A stretch of 64,000 nucleotides of DNA from Ruminococcus sp. JC304 (lineage in GTDB: Bacteria > Bacillota > Clostridia > Lachnospirales > Lachnospiraceae): NCBI GenBank assembly GCA_000285855.2, contig HE978651.1:2866058-2930057 (forward strand), written 5' to 3'. Made by a program: the position numbers and the translations under genes. Under the pieces are notes generated by a model that ran no database searches, was not told the DNA's origin, and saw only the letters and a list, made by a program, of their open reading frames with translations. This document shows, in pieces, positions 52,458 to 61,488 of the stretch (positions are counted from its first letter, which is position 1; each line of letters opens with the position of its first letter).

Positions 52458-52892
52458 TTATATCACATAATCATTTCCCATCTGTTCATACCAATCCTTC
52501 AGATCCTGAAGAGTTACCTTGTCCAGTACTCCTTCAATGGCTTCATCCAGCATTTTCCACAATCGCAGAGTCACACACTCTCCGGCCCTGTCACACTGAT
52601 TCGGTTCATCCTCCAGACAGGCTACAGGCTTCATACTGCCCTCCGTCAGCCTGAGGATCATCCCTACCGTATAAGTCTTCGGATCCCTGGCCAGCATATA
52701 TCCCCCCTGTGCTCCTCTCAGACTCTTTACATATCCTGCCTTCTTTAAAGACGAAATAATCTGCTCCAGATATTTCTCTGAAATAGCTTCTCTGGCCGCA
52801 ATATCTTTAATTTTTACCAATTCTCCTGTATTATGCACAGCCAGATCCAGCATCAGTCTCAGTGCATATCTTCCCTTTGTCGAAATCTGCAT
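52458..52892 (-). CDS. Rrf2-family transcriptional regulator (CymR/IscR-like)
   Basis: A 144-aa winged-helix repressor. N-terminal HTH: MQISTKGRYALRLMLDLA, with recognition region AISEKYLEQIISSLKKAG and wing SLRGAQGGYMLAR. A dimer helix follows. Three cysteines (92, 100, 106: ACLEDEPNQC, GEC) have the spacing used by IscR-type proteins for an Fe-S cluster. Being next to cysK suggests a CymR-like role in sulfur control; the cysteines could instead report Fe-S or redox state. GGGAGG lies before the ATG. Confidence 0.92.
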   Translation of the reverse strand: MQISTKGRYALRLMLDLAVHNTGELVKIKDIAAREAISEKYLEQIISSLKKAGYVKSLRGAQGGYMLARDPKTYTVGMILRLTEGSMKPVACLEDEPNQCDRAGECVTLRLWKMLDEAIEGVLDKVTLQDLKDWYEQMGNDYVI

Positions 52893-52976
52893 ACAAAAAC
52901 CTCCCTTTATCTCTTATCAAACGGATAACATCATCCGCTTCACTATTAAACAGATTTATTCCATATGTCTTTTATA

Positions 52977-53005
52977 ATTATAAGTTTTCCTAGTTGATTA
53001 GTCAA
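52977..53005 (-). promoter_or_regulatory. Promoter of the Rrf2 regulator gene
   Basis: Minus strand: -35 TTGACT (53000-53005), 17-bp spacer, -10 TATAAT (52977-52982). A 13-bp palindrome, GACAGTTACTGTC, lies upstream at 53058-53070. Confidence 0.7.
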
Positions 53006-53097
53006 GATATATTTCATATATTCAAAATATATTGCCAGTAAACAGTAAATAAACAATGACAGTTACTGTCTCTTCTCTGTTCTCAACAGTATTAAAA

Positions 53098-53130
53098 GGG
53101 CAGTTTCCGCTCTTATGCAGGAAACTGCCC
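53098..53130 (-). terminator. Terminator after the nrdD-glutaredoxin gene
   Basis: GGGCAGTTTCC pairs with GGAAACTGCCC around an 11-base loop, followed by TTTTAAT on the minus strand. Confidence 0.85.
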
Positions 53131-53140
53131 TCTTAATTGA

Positions 53141-53163
53141 CAAGCGGATATTTGCAATCCGCT
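53141..53163. repeat. Palindromic copy of the AAGCGGATATT repeat core
   Basis: CAAGCGGATATTTGCAATCCGCTT: AAGCGGAT and ATCCGCTT are inverted. The first 15 bases match the core seen at 40670 and, reversed, at 37471, with one change. Confidence 0.5.
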
Positions 53164-53201
53164 TCGCTACGTGGCTCTACACCGAATAACTGCTCCGCAG
53201 T

Positions 53202-55583
53202 TTATTCCTCCAGATCATCCACATACTTCTGGATATTTGATGCATTTACATACTTTGTCACATTCTTTCCGCTCATAACCACCAGCGTAGGTGCCTGCAT
53301 AATTCCAAACTCCTTGGCCATCTCCGGATTTTTCTCAGCATCAATGATCTCAAGTTCTTCACCCTCCAGCATCTTCTTGGCCATCTTACAATTTGGACAG
53401 GTACTGGTGGTAAAAAGATATTTATGTTCTGTCACAGGCTGGATTTTCACATCATCCTCTGTCATAGTTACCACACTGGTGTGTACAGGCTTCATTTTTT
53501 TCAGATGTGAATGCATCACATCATACAGGGTACGGTTCTTATACTCCTGTGCCTTACCGTCATTCCAGTTCTGTACCGGACGGTAATAACCGGTAATACG
53601 GCTGTAAACCTCCGCCTTCTTACCACACTTCGGACAGGTAAAATGTTCTCCGCTGATATAACCATGCTCCTTACATACTGAATATGTAGGAGAAATCGTG
53701 TAATACGGAAGCTTATAATTCTCAGCAATCTTACGAACCAGCGCAGCTGCTGCCTTCCAGTCAGGAAGCTTCTCACCGATAAATGCATGGAATACAGTAC
53801 CTGAAGTATACAGTGTCTGTAATTCATCCTGAATATCCAGTGCATCAAAAATATCTGTTGTATATTCCACCGGAAGGTGGGAACTGTTTGTATAATATGG
53901 AGTATCACCTCTGCTTCCGGCTGTACGGATATCCGGCCAGCGCTTTCTGTCATGCTTTGCCAGACGATAGGCTGTAGATTCTGCCGGAGTAGCTTCCAGG
54001 TTGAACAGTTCACCTTCATATTCCACCTGATAATCAGACAGTCTCTCTCTCATATGGAGAAGAACCTCTTTGGTAAACTGTTGGGTACGCTCATCAGACA
54101 TATCTCCTCCAAGCCAGCAGGCATTTAACCCAACCTCATTCATTCCCACCAGACCAATGGTAGAGAAATGATTGGAAAAGCTGCCCAGATATCTCTTAGT
54201 ATAAGGATACAGGCCCTCATTAAGAAGCTTGGTGATCACTTCTCTCTTAATGTGCAGGGAACGCGCAGCCAGGTCCATCATATGATCCAAACGTCTGTAA
54301 AATTCTTCCGGGGTCTTGGACTGATAAGCAATTCTCGGCATATTAATAGTAACAACACCAACGGAACCTGTACTCTCACCGGAGCCAAAGAAACCGCCGC
54401 TCTTTTTGCGGAGCTCCCTCAGATCCAGACGAAGTCTGCAGCACATGCTTCTGATATCGCTGGGTTTCATATCACTGTTAATATAATTGGAGAAATATGG
54501 AGTTCCATATTTGGAAGTCATTTCAAAAAGCAATCGGTTGTTTTCTGTATCTGACCAGTCAAATTCCTTTGTGATAGAATATGTGGGGATGGGATACTGG
54601 AAGCCTCTGCCGTTGGCATCTCCCTCGATCATGGTCTCAATAAAGGCCTTATTGATCATATCCATTTCTTTTTTGCAGTCTTTGTATTTGAAATCCATAT
54701 TTTTGCCGCCTACAATAGCCGGCAGCTCTGCAAGATCATCCGGAACTGTCCAGTCCAGGGTAATATTGGAAAACGGAGCCTGGGTTCCCCATCTGCTGGG
54801 AGTATTTACCCCGTAGATAAAGGATTCAATACATTTCTTCACTTCCGGATAGCTCAGGTTGTCAGCCTTTACAAAAGGAGCAAGATATGTATCAAAGGAT
54901 GAAAATGCCTGGGCACCGGCCCACTCATTCTGCATAATTCCCAGGAAATTCACCATCTGATTGCAAAGTACACTTAAATGTCTGGCCGGTGAAGAAGTGA
55001 TCTTGCCTTCAATACCTCCCAGACCTTCCTGGATCAGCTGCTTCAATGACCAGCCTGCACAATATCCTGTAAGCATGGACAGATCATGGATATGGATATC
55101 CGCATTTCTGTGAGCCTCAGCAATCTCATCATCATAAATCTCAGACAGCCAGTAATTTGCAGTTACTGCACCGGAGTTGCTCAGGATCAGTCCTCCTACA
55201 GAATAAGTAACTGTAGAATTCTCCTTTACACGCCAGTCTTCTACTTTTACATAACTGTTTACGATTTCTTTATAATCCAGAATCGTAGATTTCATATTAC
55301 GTACTTTTTCCCTCTGCTTGCGGTAAAGGATATATGCCTTTGCCACGTCTGCATATCCAGCCTGGATCAGTACATTCTCCACACTGTCCTGAATCTCTTC
55401 TACAGAAATCTTATTATCCCTGATCTTATTCTGAAAATCTGCTGTCACCCGCAGTCCCAGCAGATCAATCATCTCTTTGCTGTAATTCTTTTCCTGCGCA
55501 TCAAACGCTTTATCAATGGCAGATGTGATCTTACCTATCTTGAACTCATCCATCTGTCCATCCCGTTTCACTACCTGAAACAT
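53202..55583 (-). CDS. nrdD: Class III ribonucleotide reductase fused to a glutaredoxin-like domain
   Basis: Anaerobic ribonucleoside-triphosphate reductase, 793 aa: ATP-cone (1-90), catalytic barrel (HIHDLSMLTGYCAGWS; NACWLGGD), zinc-binding cysteines (637, 650, 653 in VCKEHGY and CPKCGKK), and glycyl-radical loop RITGYYRPVQNW with Gly665. After a linker comes a redox domain of about 74 residues (720-793) with C-P-N-C at 729-732 and a cis-Pro in QAPTLVV, that is a glutaredoxin/thioredoxin fold. This suggests a redoxin-reduced enzyme that carries its own reductant domain. ATG at 55583 follows GGGAGG by 7 bases; 55607 is rejected. No nrdG is nearby. Confidence 0.93.
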   Translation of the reverse strand: MFQVVKRDGQMDEFKIGKITSAIDKAFDAQEKNYSKEMIDLLGLRVTADFQNKIRDNKISVEEIQDSVENVLIQAGYADVAKAYILYRKQREKVRNMKSTILDYKEIVNSYVKVEDWRVKENSTVTYSVGGLILSNSGAVTANYWLSEIYDDEIAEAHRNADIHIHDLSMLTGYCAGWSLKQLIQEGLGGIEGKITSSPARHLSVLCNQMVNFLGIMQNEWAGAQAFSSFDTYLAPFVKADNLSYPEVKKCIESFIYGVNTPSRWGTQAPFSNITLDWTVPDDLAELPAIVGGKNMDFKYKDCKKEMDMINKAFIETMIEGDANGRGFQYPIPTYSITKEFDWSDTENNRLLFEMTSKYGTPYFSNYINSDMKPSDIRSMCCRLRLDLRELRKKSGGFFGSGESTGSVGVVTINMPRIAYQSKTPEEFYRRLDHMMDLAARSLHIKREVITKLLNEGLYPYTKRYLGSFSNHFSTIGLVGMNEVGLNACWLGGDMSDERTQQFTKEVLLHMRERLSDYQVEYEGELFNLEATPAESTAYRLAKHDRKRWPDIRTAGSRGDTPYYTNSSHLPVEYTTDIFDALDIQDELQTLYTSGTVFHAFIGEKLPDWKAAAALVRKIAENYKLPYYTISPTYSVCKEHGYISGEHFTCPKCGKKAEVYSRITGYYRPVQNWNDGKAQEYKNRTLYDVMHSHLKKMKPVHTSVVTMTEDDVKIQPVTEHKYLFTTSTCPNCKMAKKMLEGEELEIIDAEKNPEMAKEFGIMQAPTLVVMSGKNVTKYVNASNIQKYVDDLEE

Positions 55584-55628
55584 ATCAAAGCCTCCCAACC
55601 TTCTCAAGTAAAATAATGATTCCGTTTC

Positions 55629-55657
55629 ATTGTATCATCGTCCTGTAATTCCGTCAA
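55629..55657 (-). promoter_or_regulatory. Promoter of the nrdD-glutaredoxin gene
   Basis: Minus strand: -35 TTGACG (55652-55657), 17-bp spacer, -10 TACAAT (55629-55634). NrdR boxes lie just upstream. Confidence 0.7.
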
Positions 55658-55666
55658 CATTAAAAA

Positions 55667-55714
55667 ACACCATATATTGTGTTTTATTTTAATCATAAAA
55701 ACATTATATGGTGT
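55667..55714 (-). promoter_or_regulatory. Paired NrdR boxes upstream of the nrdD-glutaredoxin gene
   Basis: ACACAATATATGGTGT (55667-55682, minus) matches the NrdR consensus at 15 of 16, and ACACCATATAATGTTT (55699-55714) at 13 of 16. Start-to-start distance is 32 bp, three helical turns, the spacing known for NrdR pairs. The pair also forms a hairpin that could be mistaken for, or double as, the hflX terminator. Confidence 0.8.
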
Positions 55715-55729
55715 TTCTCTTTCTGTTTT

Positions 55730-56965
55730 TTATACTACCTGAGGGTAGATTTCCCGGGGAACCCTTGCCTTTACAGCAATCCCGGACTCTGTATATTCTT
55801 CTGAGATCAATTGTCCGAATTCACGGATCAGCTGAATTTTCCCAGCCTCCTGATAAGGAAAAACTCTCTCTACATAGATCAGCTCCTCTGTCAGAAGCTT
55901 CTCCAGAAGATCATTTAATGCATCCAGCCCTTCCCCGGTCCTGGCTGAAATTTTCAGCGAATAATCTGATTTAAAATCTCTGAGTACTGCTGCCCCCGGT
56001 GCATCCTGCTTATTAAAAAGGGTAATGATCTTTTTCCCCAGTACCCCCAGTTCCTTCAAGGTCTCATATACCACATGGATCTGCATTTCTGCCTGAGGAT
56101 TAGAAGCATCTACCACATGGATAATATAATCTGCATACTTAGCCTCTTCCAGTGTACTTTTAAAGGCTTCCACCAGATGATGGGGCAATTTATTGATAAA
56201 ACCAACAGTATCCGTCAACAGGATCTGTTGTCCATCCTTCAGATTCAGAATTCTTGTGGTAGGATCCAGGGTTGCAAATAATTTATCTTCAGACAGAACC
56301 GATGCACCTGTAAGCTTATTCAGCAAAGTAGATTTTCCGGCATTGGTATATCCCACAATAGCCGCTGTTTTTACCTTACCTCTTGCCCGTCCGGTACGGA
56401 GCAGCTCTCTGTGCTTTTCCACCTGTGCCAGATCCTGCTTCAGAGCTGAAATTCTGGTGCGGATAAGACGTCTGTCTGTCTCCAGCTTCTTCTCACCGGG
56501 CCCTCTGGTTCCGATTCCACCGCCCAGACGGGACAGAGATTCCCGCAGACCTACCAGTCTTGCCGAACGATAGCGAAGCTGTGCCAGCTCCACCTGAATC
56601 TTTCCTTCACTGGTAACTGCCCTTGCAGCAAAAATATCCAGGATCAGCAACGTCCTGTCCATAACCTTACAGTCAAGCTCCCTCTCCAGATTATTCAGCT
56701 GCGCCGGAGACAGCTCATCATCACAGATCACTCCTGTGGCATCCATGGCATATACCAGAGAACGCACTTCCTCTATTTTACCTTTACCGATATAAGTACC
56801 GGGATGTACTGCCTCACGATTCTGGATCATCCTTCCCACAGTCACTGCTCCTGCAGTTTCTGCAAGCTCCTCCAGCTCGTCCAGGGAATCCAGTACATTG
56901 TCCTCTGCAGCCGTCTGCACACCTATAAGGATCACCCGTTCTTCTAATCTGCCAAGCTCTTCCAT
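55730..56965 (-). CDS. hflX: Ribosome-associated GTPase HflX
   Basis: GTPase that splits stalled 70S ribosomes and responds to stress. It has 411 aa: N-terminal HflX domain (VHPGTYIGKGKIEE, ICDDELSPAQLNNLE, DRTLLILDIFA), the RxGGGIGTRGPGE linker loop (SRLGGGIGTRGPGEKKLE), a G domain with P-loop GYTNAGKST (205-213) and DTVGFI, and a C-terminal domain ending near 408. It lies 8 bases after the TPR lipoprotein gene. Confidence 0.97.
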   Translation of the reverse strand: MEELGRLEERVILIGVQTAAEDNVLDSLDELEELAETAGAVTVGRMIQNREAVHPGTYIGKGKIEEVRSLVYAMDATGVICDDELSPAQLNNLERELDCKVMDRTLLILDIFAARAVTSEGKIQVELAQLRYRSARLVGLRESLSRLGGGIGTRGPGEKKLETDRRLIRTRISALKQDLAQVEKHRELLRTGRARGKVKTAAIVGYTNAGKSTLLNKLTGASVLSEDKLFATLDPTTRILNLKDGQQILLTDTVGFINKLPHHLVEAFKSTLEEAKYADYIIHVVDASNPQAEMQIHVVYETLKELGVLGKKIITLFNKQDAPGAAVLRDFKSDYSLKISARTGEGLDALNDLLEKLLTEELIYVERVFPYQEAGKIQLIREFGQLISEEYTESGIAVKARVPREIYPQVV

Positions 56966-56973
56966 ATACTCTC

Positions 56974-58119
56974 CTACTGTTCCTCAGAACTGTCTGTATT
57001 TGCACTATCTGCGGCATTACTATCCACAGCAGCAGCCTCTGCTGTTGTCTCTGCTCCGGAATTTTCATTCTGCCCGGTTACACGGGTTTTCAGAAATGCC
57101 AGTTCTTTTTTCATAGTCTTATCATCCGGATACAGTTCCAGATACTCTTCTGCTTTCTGTTTTGCAGTTACAAAATCAAGCTTCTTCTCATATATTGTCA
57201 TCTCATTAAACAAAAGACTTTTCAGTTCCTCTCCTTCTGCAAAGGTGAGGGCACTGGAAATATTAGAAAGAGCACTGTCATAATCTCCATCCTCTATATC
57301 ACAGAGAGCCAGACCATTAAAGCCTCTGGCACTGTCCTCTGCCTGAGATACATATTCCTCAAATTTTTTTCTGGCACTGGCTGTATCCTTCTGTTCCATG
57401 TAAACCATTCCCTGGAGAAGCACGGCCTCTGTATTGCCATCATCTGCAGCCTCCTGCAGTTCTTTCTGGGCATTATCATAATCACCCATATAATAATATA
57501 CCCGTCCCCTGTCACAATGATCCTGGGCATTGTCTGCAGTCTTTGACAGAGCAGCTTCCAGATAGCGGGTTCCATCTGCTTCCATATCCTTTTCCAGATA
57601 AGCACTGTAAATGCGGATTGCCATATCGTAAGTAGCTTCTTCTCCATATGCCTGTTCAAAATCAGTGGAAGCCTCCTCATAGGAATCCATGGCCAATGCC
57701 ACCTCACCTGTAAGGAAATACACATCTGCATCCATATCATAATCTGCTGCAATAGACTGACAATCTGCCATTGCCTCATCATATGCTTTTATTTTTAGGT
57801 ATGCAGCTGCTCTGTAGGATAAAATATCCTTTTTCAGAGATTTTCCAACCTTCTTACAATTCAGGGCATCCGTAAAATTTTCAATGGCCTCTTTATAATT
57901 TCCAAGATGCACATTCGCCACTCCTGCCCCTCTGTAAGAGCCCGCCAGATTTACGCCGGCAGCAATAGCAGTTTCAAATTCCTGCAGCGCTTCGTCATAT
58001 TTTTCTGCTTCCAGATCACTGGATGCCTGTCTGTAATTTTTCATATCACTGCTGCAGCCGGAAAAAGAGACAATTCCCAGGCATACAGCCAAAAACACTG
58101 CTATCTTTCTATTCTTCAT
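56974..58119 (-). CDS. TPR-repeat lipoprotein
   Basis: Secreted lipoprotein, 381 aa. Lipobox in VSFSGC with Cys22 as the lipid site, made by Lgt (17232) and signal peptidase II. The mature part is a run of tetratricopeptide repeats, about eight from 33 to 340 (for example YDEALQEFETAIAAG, YKEAIENFTDALNCK, YDNAQKELQEAADDG), then a Ser/Ala/Asp-rich tail. TPRs mediate protein binding; the partner is unknown. It is between glmM and hflX, probably one operon. Confidence 0.88.
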   Translation of the reverse strand: MKNRKIAVFLAVCLGIVSFSGCSSDMKNYRQASSDLEAEKYDEALQEFETAIAAGVNLAGSYRGAGVANVHLGNYKEAIENFTDALNCKKVGKSLKKDILSYRAAAYLKIKAYDEAMADCQSIAADYDMDADVYFLTGEVALAMDSYEEASTDFEQAYGEEATYDMAIRIYSAYLEKDMEADGTRYLEAALSKTADNAQDHCDRGRVYYYMGDYDNAQKELQEAADDGNTEAVLLQGMVYMEQKDTASARKKFEEYVSQAEDSARGFNGLALCDIEDGDYDSALSNISSALTFAEGEELKSLLFNEMTIYEKKLDFVTAKQKAEEYLELYPDDKTMKKELAFLKTRVTGQNENSGAETTAEAAAVDSNAADSANTDSSEEQ

Positions 58120-58141
58120 GAGTATCCTTTATATCACAAAT

Positions 58142-59488
58142 TTAATCAATAACCAGACCTTCTGCTTCCATTACTCTCACTACCCGGTCTACATTTTCAT
58201 GACAGAGTTCATCTGTTCCTGCCTCTACCATAACACGGATCAGAGGTTCTGTACCACTTTCACGGACCAGAATACGACCTTCATTGCCCAGAGATATGGC
58301 AACCTCCTCAACAGCCTTTACAACCGCCGGATTTTCTCTGGCAGTTTTCTTGTCAGACACACGCACATTGCGCAGAAGCTGAGGATAAACTTTCATTTCC
58401 TTTGCCAGATCACATAAAGTTGCTTTTTTCTCTACGCAAGCCTCCATGATCATAAGAGAAGTCAGGATTCCATCTCCTGTTGCTGCATATCTGCTAAAAA
58501 TAATATGTCCTGACTGCTCACCGCCAATGCTGTAATTATTTTCCATCATATTCTCAGCAACATATTTATCACCTACTGCTGTCTGCTCGTAATCAATTCC
58601 TTCTCTTTCCAGGGATTTGTACAGACCCAGATTAGACATTACAGTAGTTACCACTGTATTGCCATTTAATCTTCCCTGCTCCTTGAGATATTTTCCACAG
58701 ACATACATGATCTTATCTCCATCGATCACATTTCCCAGATGATCCACTGCAATACAGCGGTCTGCATCTCCATCATAGGCAAAACCAATATCAAGACCAT
58801 TATCCACCACATATTTCTGAAGCACTTCAATATGTGTAGACCCACAGTTTGTATTAATGTTAGTTCCATCCGGCTCATTATTGATCACGTATGTTTTTGC
58901 ACGGAGTGCATCAAATACACTCTTGGCAATAGCTGAGGAGCTTCCGTTTGCACAATCCAGACCAACTTTAATATTTTTAAAATCACGGCATGGAATAGAA
59001 ATCAGATGTCCGATATAGCGGTTACGTCCGGAAGCAAAATCTATAGTACGTCCTACGTCCTCCCGGGTTGCCAGAGGAAGTTCTTCCAGCACACCGTCCA
59101 GGTAAGACTCGATCCTGGCCTCAATCTCAGCCTCAATTTTCTGTCCATTTCCATTCAGCAGTTTGATTCCATTATCATAAAAGGGATTGTGGCTTGCAGA
59201 AATCATAATACCACAATCAAAATCCTCTGTGCGGACTGCATAGGAAACACTTGGTGTAGTAGTAACATGAAGAAGATATGCATCTGCACCGGAAGCAGTC
59301 AGTCCTGCTACCAGAGCATATTCAAACATATAGCTGCTTCTTCTGGTGTCTTTACCGATAACAATCTTTGCTTTGTGGTTCCTGCCATAATACCAGCCTA
59401 CATAACGTCCAACCTTAAATGCATGATTTACTGTCAGTTTGACATTAGCTTCTCCTCGAAAACCATCTGTTCCAAAATATTTTCCCAT
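58142..59488 (-). CDS. glmM: Phosphoglucosamine mutase
   Basis: Converts glucosamine 6-phosphate to glucosamine 1-phosphate on the way to UDP-GlcNAc, the MurA substrate. It has 448 aa. Start MGKYFGTDGFRG, active-site phosphoserine Ser99 in ISASHNPF, metal loop DGDADRC, sugar loop GGEQSGHI and the C-terminal phosphate loop RESGTEPLIRVMVE are all present. It lies 22 bases before the TPR gene on the same strand. Confidence 0.97.
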   Translation of the reverse strand: MGKYFGTDGFRGEANVKLTVNHAFKVGRYVGWYYGRNHKAKIVIGKDTRRSSYMFEYALVAGLTASGADAYLLHVTTTPSVSYAVRTEDFDCGIMISASHNPFYDNGIKLLNGNGQKIEAEIEARIESYLDGVLEELPLATREDVGRTIDFASGRNRYIGHLISIPCRDFKNIKVGLDCANGSSSAIAKSVFDALRAKTYVINNEPDGTNINTNCGSTHIEVLQKYVVDNGLDIGFAYDGDADRCIAVDHLGNVIDGDKIMYVCGKYLKEQGRLNGNTVVTTVMSNLGLYKSLEREGIDYEQTAVGDKYVAENMMENNYSIGGEQSGHIIFSRYAATGDGILTSLMIMEACVEKKATLCDLAKEMKVYPQLLRNVRVSDKKTARENPAVVKAVEEVAISLGNEGRILVRESGTEPLIRVMVEAGTDELCHENVDRVVRVMEAEGLVID

Positions 59489-59516
59489 AATGCTCCTCCT
59501 TAATTAATAACTATAT

Positions 59517-60593
59517 TTATACCTCATCCTGTAAGTTACTCAGCTTCGCTGCCTGATCTGCTGCGATCAGACTATCAATGATCTCATCCAGGTCACCATT
59601 TAAAATATTATCCAGACGGTGGAGGGTCAACTTGATCCTGTGGTCTGTCACACGTCCCTGAGGGAAATTATAAGTACGGATCTTCTCTGAACGGTCGCCG
59701 GTTCCAATCTGACTCCTGCGCGCCTCTGCCTCTGCGTCATGCTGCTTGGCAAGCTCCATCTCATACAGACGGGAACGAAGTACCTTCAGAGCCTTATCCT
59801 TATTTTTCAGCTGTGATTTTTCATCCTGACAGGAAATTACAATACCTGTAGGAATATGAGTCAGTCGTACTGCTGAATCTGTAGTATTAACGCACTGTCC
59901 ACCGTTACCGGAAGCACGGAACACATCAAATTTACAGTCATTCATATCCAGATGGAAATCAATCTCCTCTGCCTCAGGCATAATTGCCACTGTACAGGTA
60001 GAGGTATGGATACGTCCGCCGGATTCTGTCTCAGGTACTCGCTGCACACGATGTACACCACTTTCATATTTCAGTCTGGAATAAGCTCCTGCACCTGTGA
60101 TCATGAAAGTAACTTCCTTAAATCCGCCGATTCCGTTTTCATTAAGGCTCATCATCTCTGTTTTCCAGCGCCGTGATTCCGCATATTTCACATACATACG
60201 GTAAATTTCTGCTGCAAAAAGAGCTGCCTCATCTCCGCCGGCACCTGCCCGGATCTCTACGATAACATTCTTACTGTCGTTTGGATCCTTTGGAAGAAGA
60301 AGAATCTTCAGTTCATGCTCCAGCTCCTCTACCTTTTTCTTTGCATCGGATAGCTCCTCTTTGAGCATTTCCCTCATTTCTTCATCCTTTTCCTCTTCCA
60401 GCATGGCAATGCTGTCCTGGATGGTTTCTTTATTTTTCTTATATTCACGATAAGTGTCTACGATAGGCTGCAGATCACTCTGTTCCTTCATAAGCTTCTG
60501 GAAATGCTCCTGGTTATCTGTAACTCCGGGCTCTCCCAGTTCATTCAGTACCTCCTCAAAGCGAATGAGCAGATCGTCTAATTTATCAAACAT
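59517..60593 (-). CDS. prfA: Peptide chain release factor 1
   Basis: Reads UAA and UAG and releases the finished peptide. It has 358 aa, full length. The stop-codon reading tripeptide is P-E-T (187-189) in [13 protein letters not shown], the form used by many Firmicutes; the GGQ loop is at 231-233. The partner methylase PrmC is encoded just upstream, overlapping by 8 bases. Confidence 0.97.
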   Translation of the reverse strand: MFDKLDDLLIRFEEVLNELGEPGVTDNQEHFQKLMKEQSDLQPIVDTYREYKKNKETIQDSIAMLEEEKDEEMREMLKEELSDAKKKVEELEHELKILLLPKDPNDSKNVIVEIRAGAGGDEAALFAAEIYRMYVKYAESRRWKTEMMSLNENGIGGFKEVTFMITGAGAYSRLKYESGVHRVQRVPETESGGRIHTSTCTVAIMPEAEEIDFHLDMNDCKFDVFRASGNGGQCVNTTDSAVRLTHIPTGIVISCQDEKSQLKNKDKALKVLRSRLYEMELAKQHDAEAEARRSQIGTGDRSEKIRTYNFPQGRVTDHRIKLTLHRLDNILNGDLDEIIDSLIAADQAAKLSNLQDEV

Positions 60594-61461
60594 TCTGTTC
60601 CTCCTGTAATGATTTCTGTCCCAGGACCACGCGGTCTAATCCACACAGGTCCCTCTTTATTTCTGTATTTATAAATCCTTCTTTGTCCAGCAATTCTTTC
60701 ACAGCTTTTCCCTGATCCCAGCCAATCTCATAGAGAAGCCAGCCTCCGGGAAGTATATAATCCATGGCCTGCTTCGTAATGGCACGGTAGAAGTACAGTC
60801 CGTCCGCCTTTCCATCCAAAGCCATCCGGGGATCATGCAGCCTTACCTCTTCCATCAGTCCCTCAATCTCCCCTGTGGGAATATAGGGTGGGTTTGATAT
60901 CAGCATATCATAAACCGGCCCGCTGAAATATTCTGAAGAAAACAGATCACTTTTTACAAACTCTGCCCTGTCTGCTGTCTGAAGCCTCCGGGCATTGCAG
61001 GCAGCCACCTTCAATGCTTTTTCCGAAAGATCTGCCCCTGCGCCGGATGCATCCGGAACTTCCAGCAGAAGACTGGTCAGGATACAGCCTGAACCTGTGC
61101 ACATATCCAGAACCCTGGGCTTTTGCCTGCCCTTCAGAAGTCTGAGCGCTTCCTCCACCAGTGTCTCCGTATCCTGTCTGGGAATCAGCACATCTTCATT
61201 AACGTAAAATTCATATCCCATAAAAAAAGCCTGATGCGTCAGATGCTGAAGAGGGATATGCTGCGAGCGACCTGTGACCAACTCCAGATACCGGTCCGCT
61301 GTCTCTTTTGTAACACATTCTTCTCCGTGTGCAAGGTAATACGCCCGGCTTTTTCCTGTGATATATTCCAGAAGGAGGCGGGCATCCAGCCCAGCCTCCT
61401 CAATTCCTGCCTGTGCAAGAATTTCCTGTCCTTTTTTTAATAATCCTGTAAGGGTTTCCAT
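60586..61461 (-). CDS. prmC: Release factor glutamine methyltransferase
   Basis: Methylates the glutamine of the GGQ loop in RF1 and RF2. It has 291 aa: N-terminal helical domain, SAM site DMCTGSGC (119-126), and the NPPY motif (190-193) typical of amide methylases. It overlaps the prfA start by 8 bases, an adjacency that is the rule in bacteria. Confidence 0.97.
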   Translation of the reverse strand: METLTGLLKKGQEILAQAGIEEAGLDARLLLEYITGKSRAYYLAHGEECVTKETADRYLELVTGRSQHIPLQHLTHQAFFMGYEFYVNEDVLIPRQDTETLVEEALRLLKGRQKPRVLDMCTGSGCILTSLLLEVPDASGAGADLSEKALKVAACNARRLQTADRAEFVKSDLFSSEYFSGPVYDMLISNPPYIPTGEIEGLMEEVRLHDPRMALDGKADGLYFYRAITKQAMDYILPGGWLLYEIGWDQGKAVKELLDKEGFINTEIKRDLCGLDRVVLGQKSLQEEQNV

Positions 61462-61488
61462 AGCTTCTTTCCTCCCAGGTCTTTTCTC

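Noticed and set aside
55664-55717. Hairpin after hflX called as a plain terminator
   Set aside because: The two arms are NrdR boxes at the canonical 32-bp spacing, so operator is the better first explanation; terminator use is only possible in addition.
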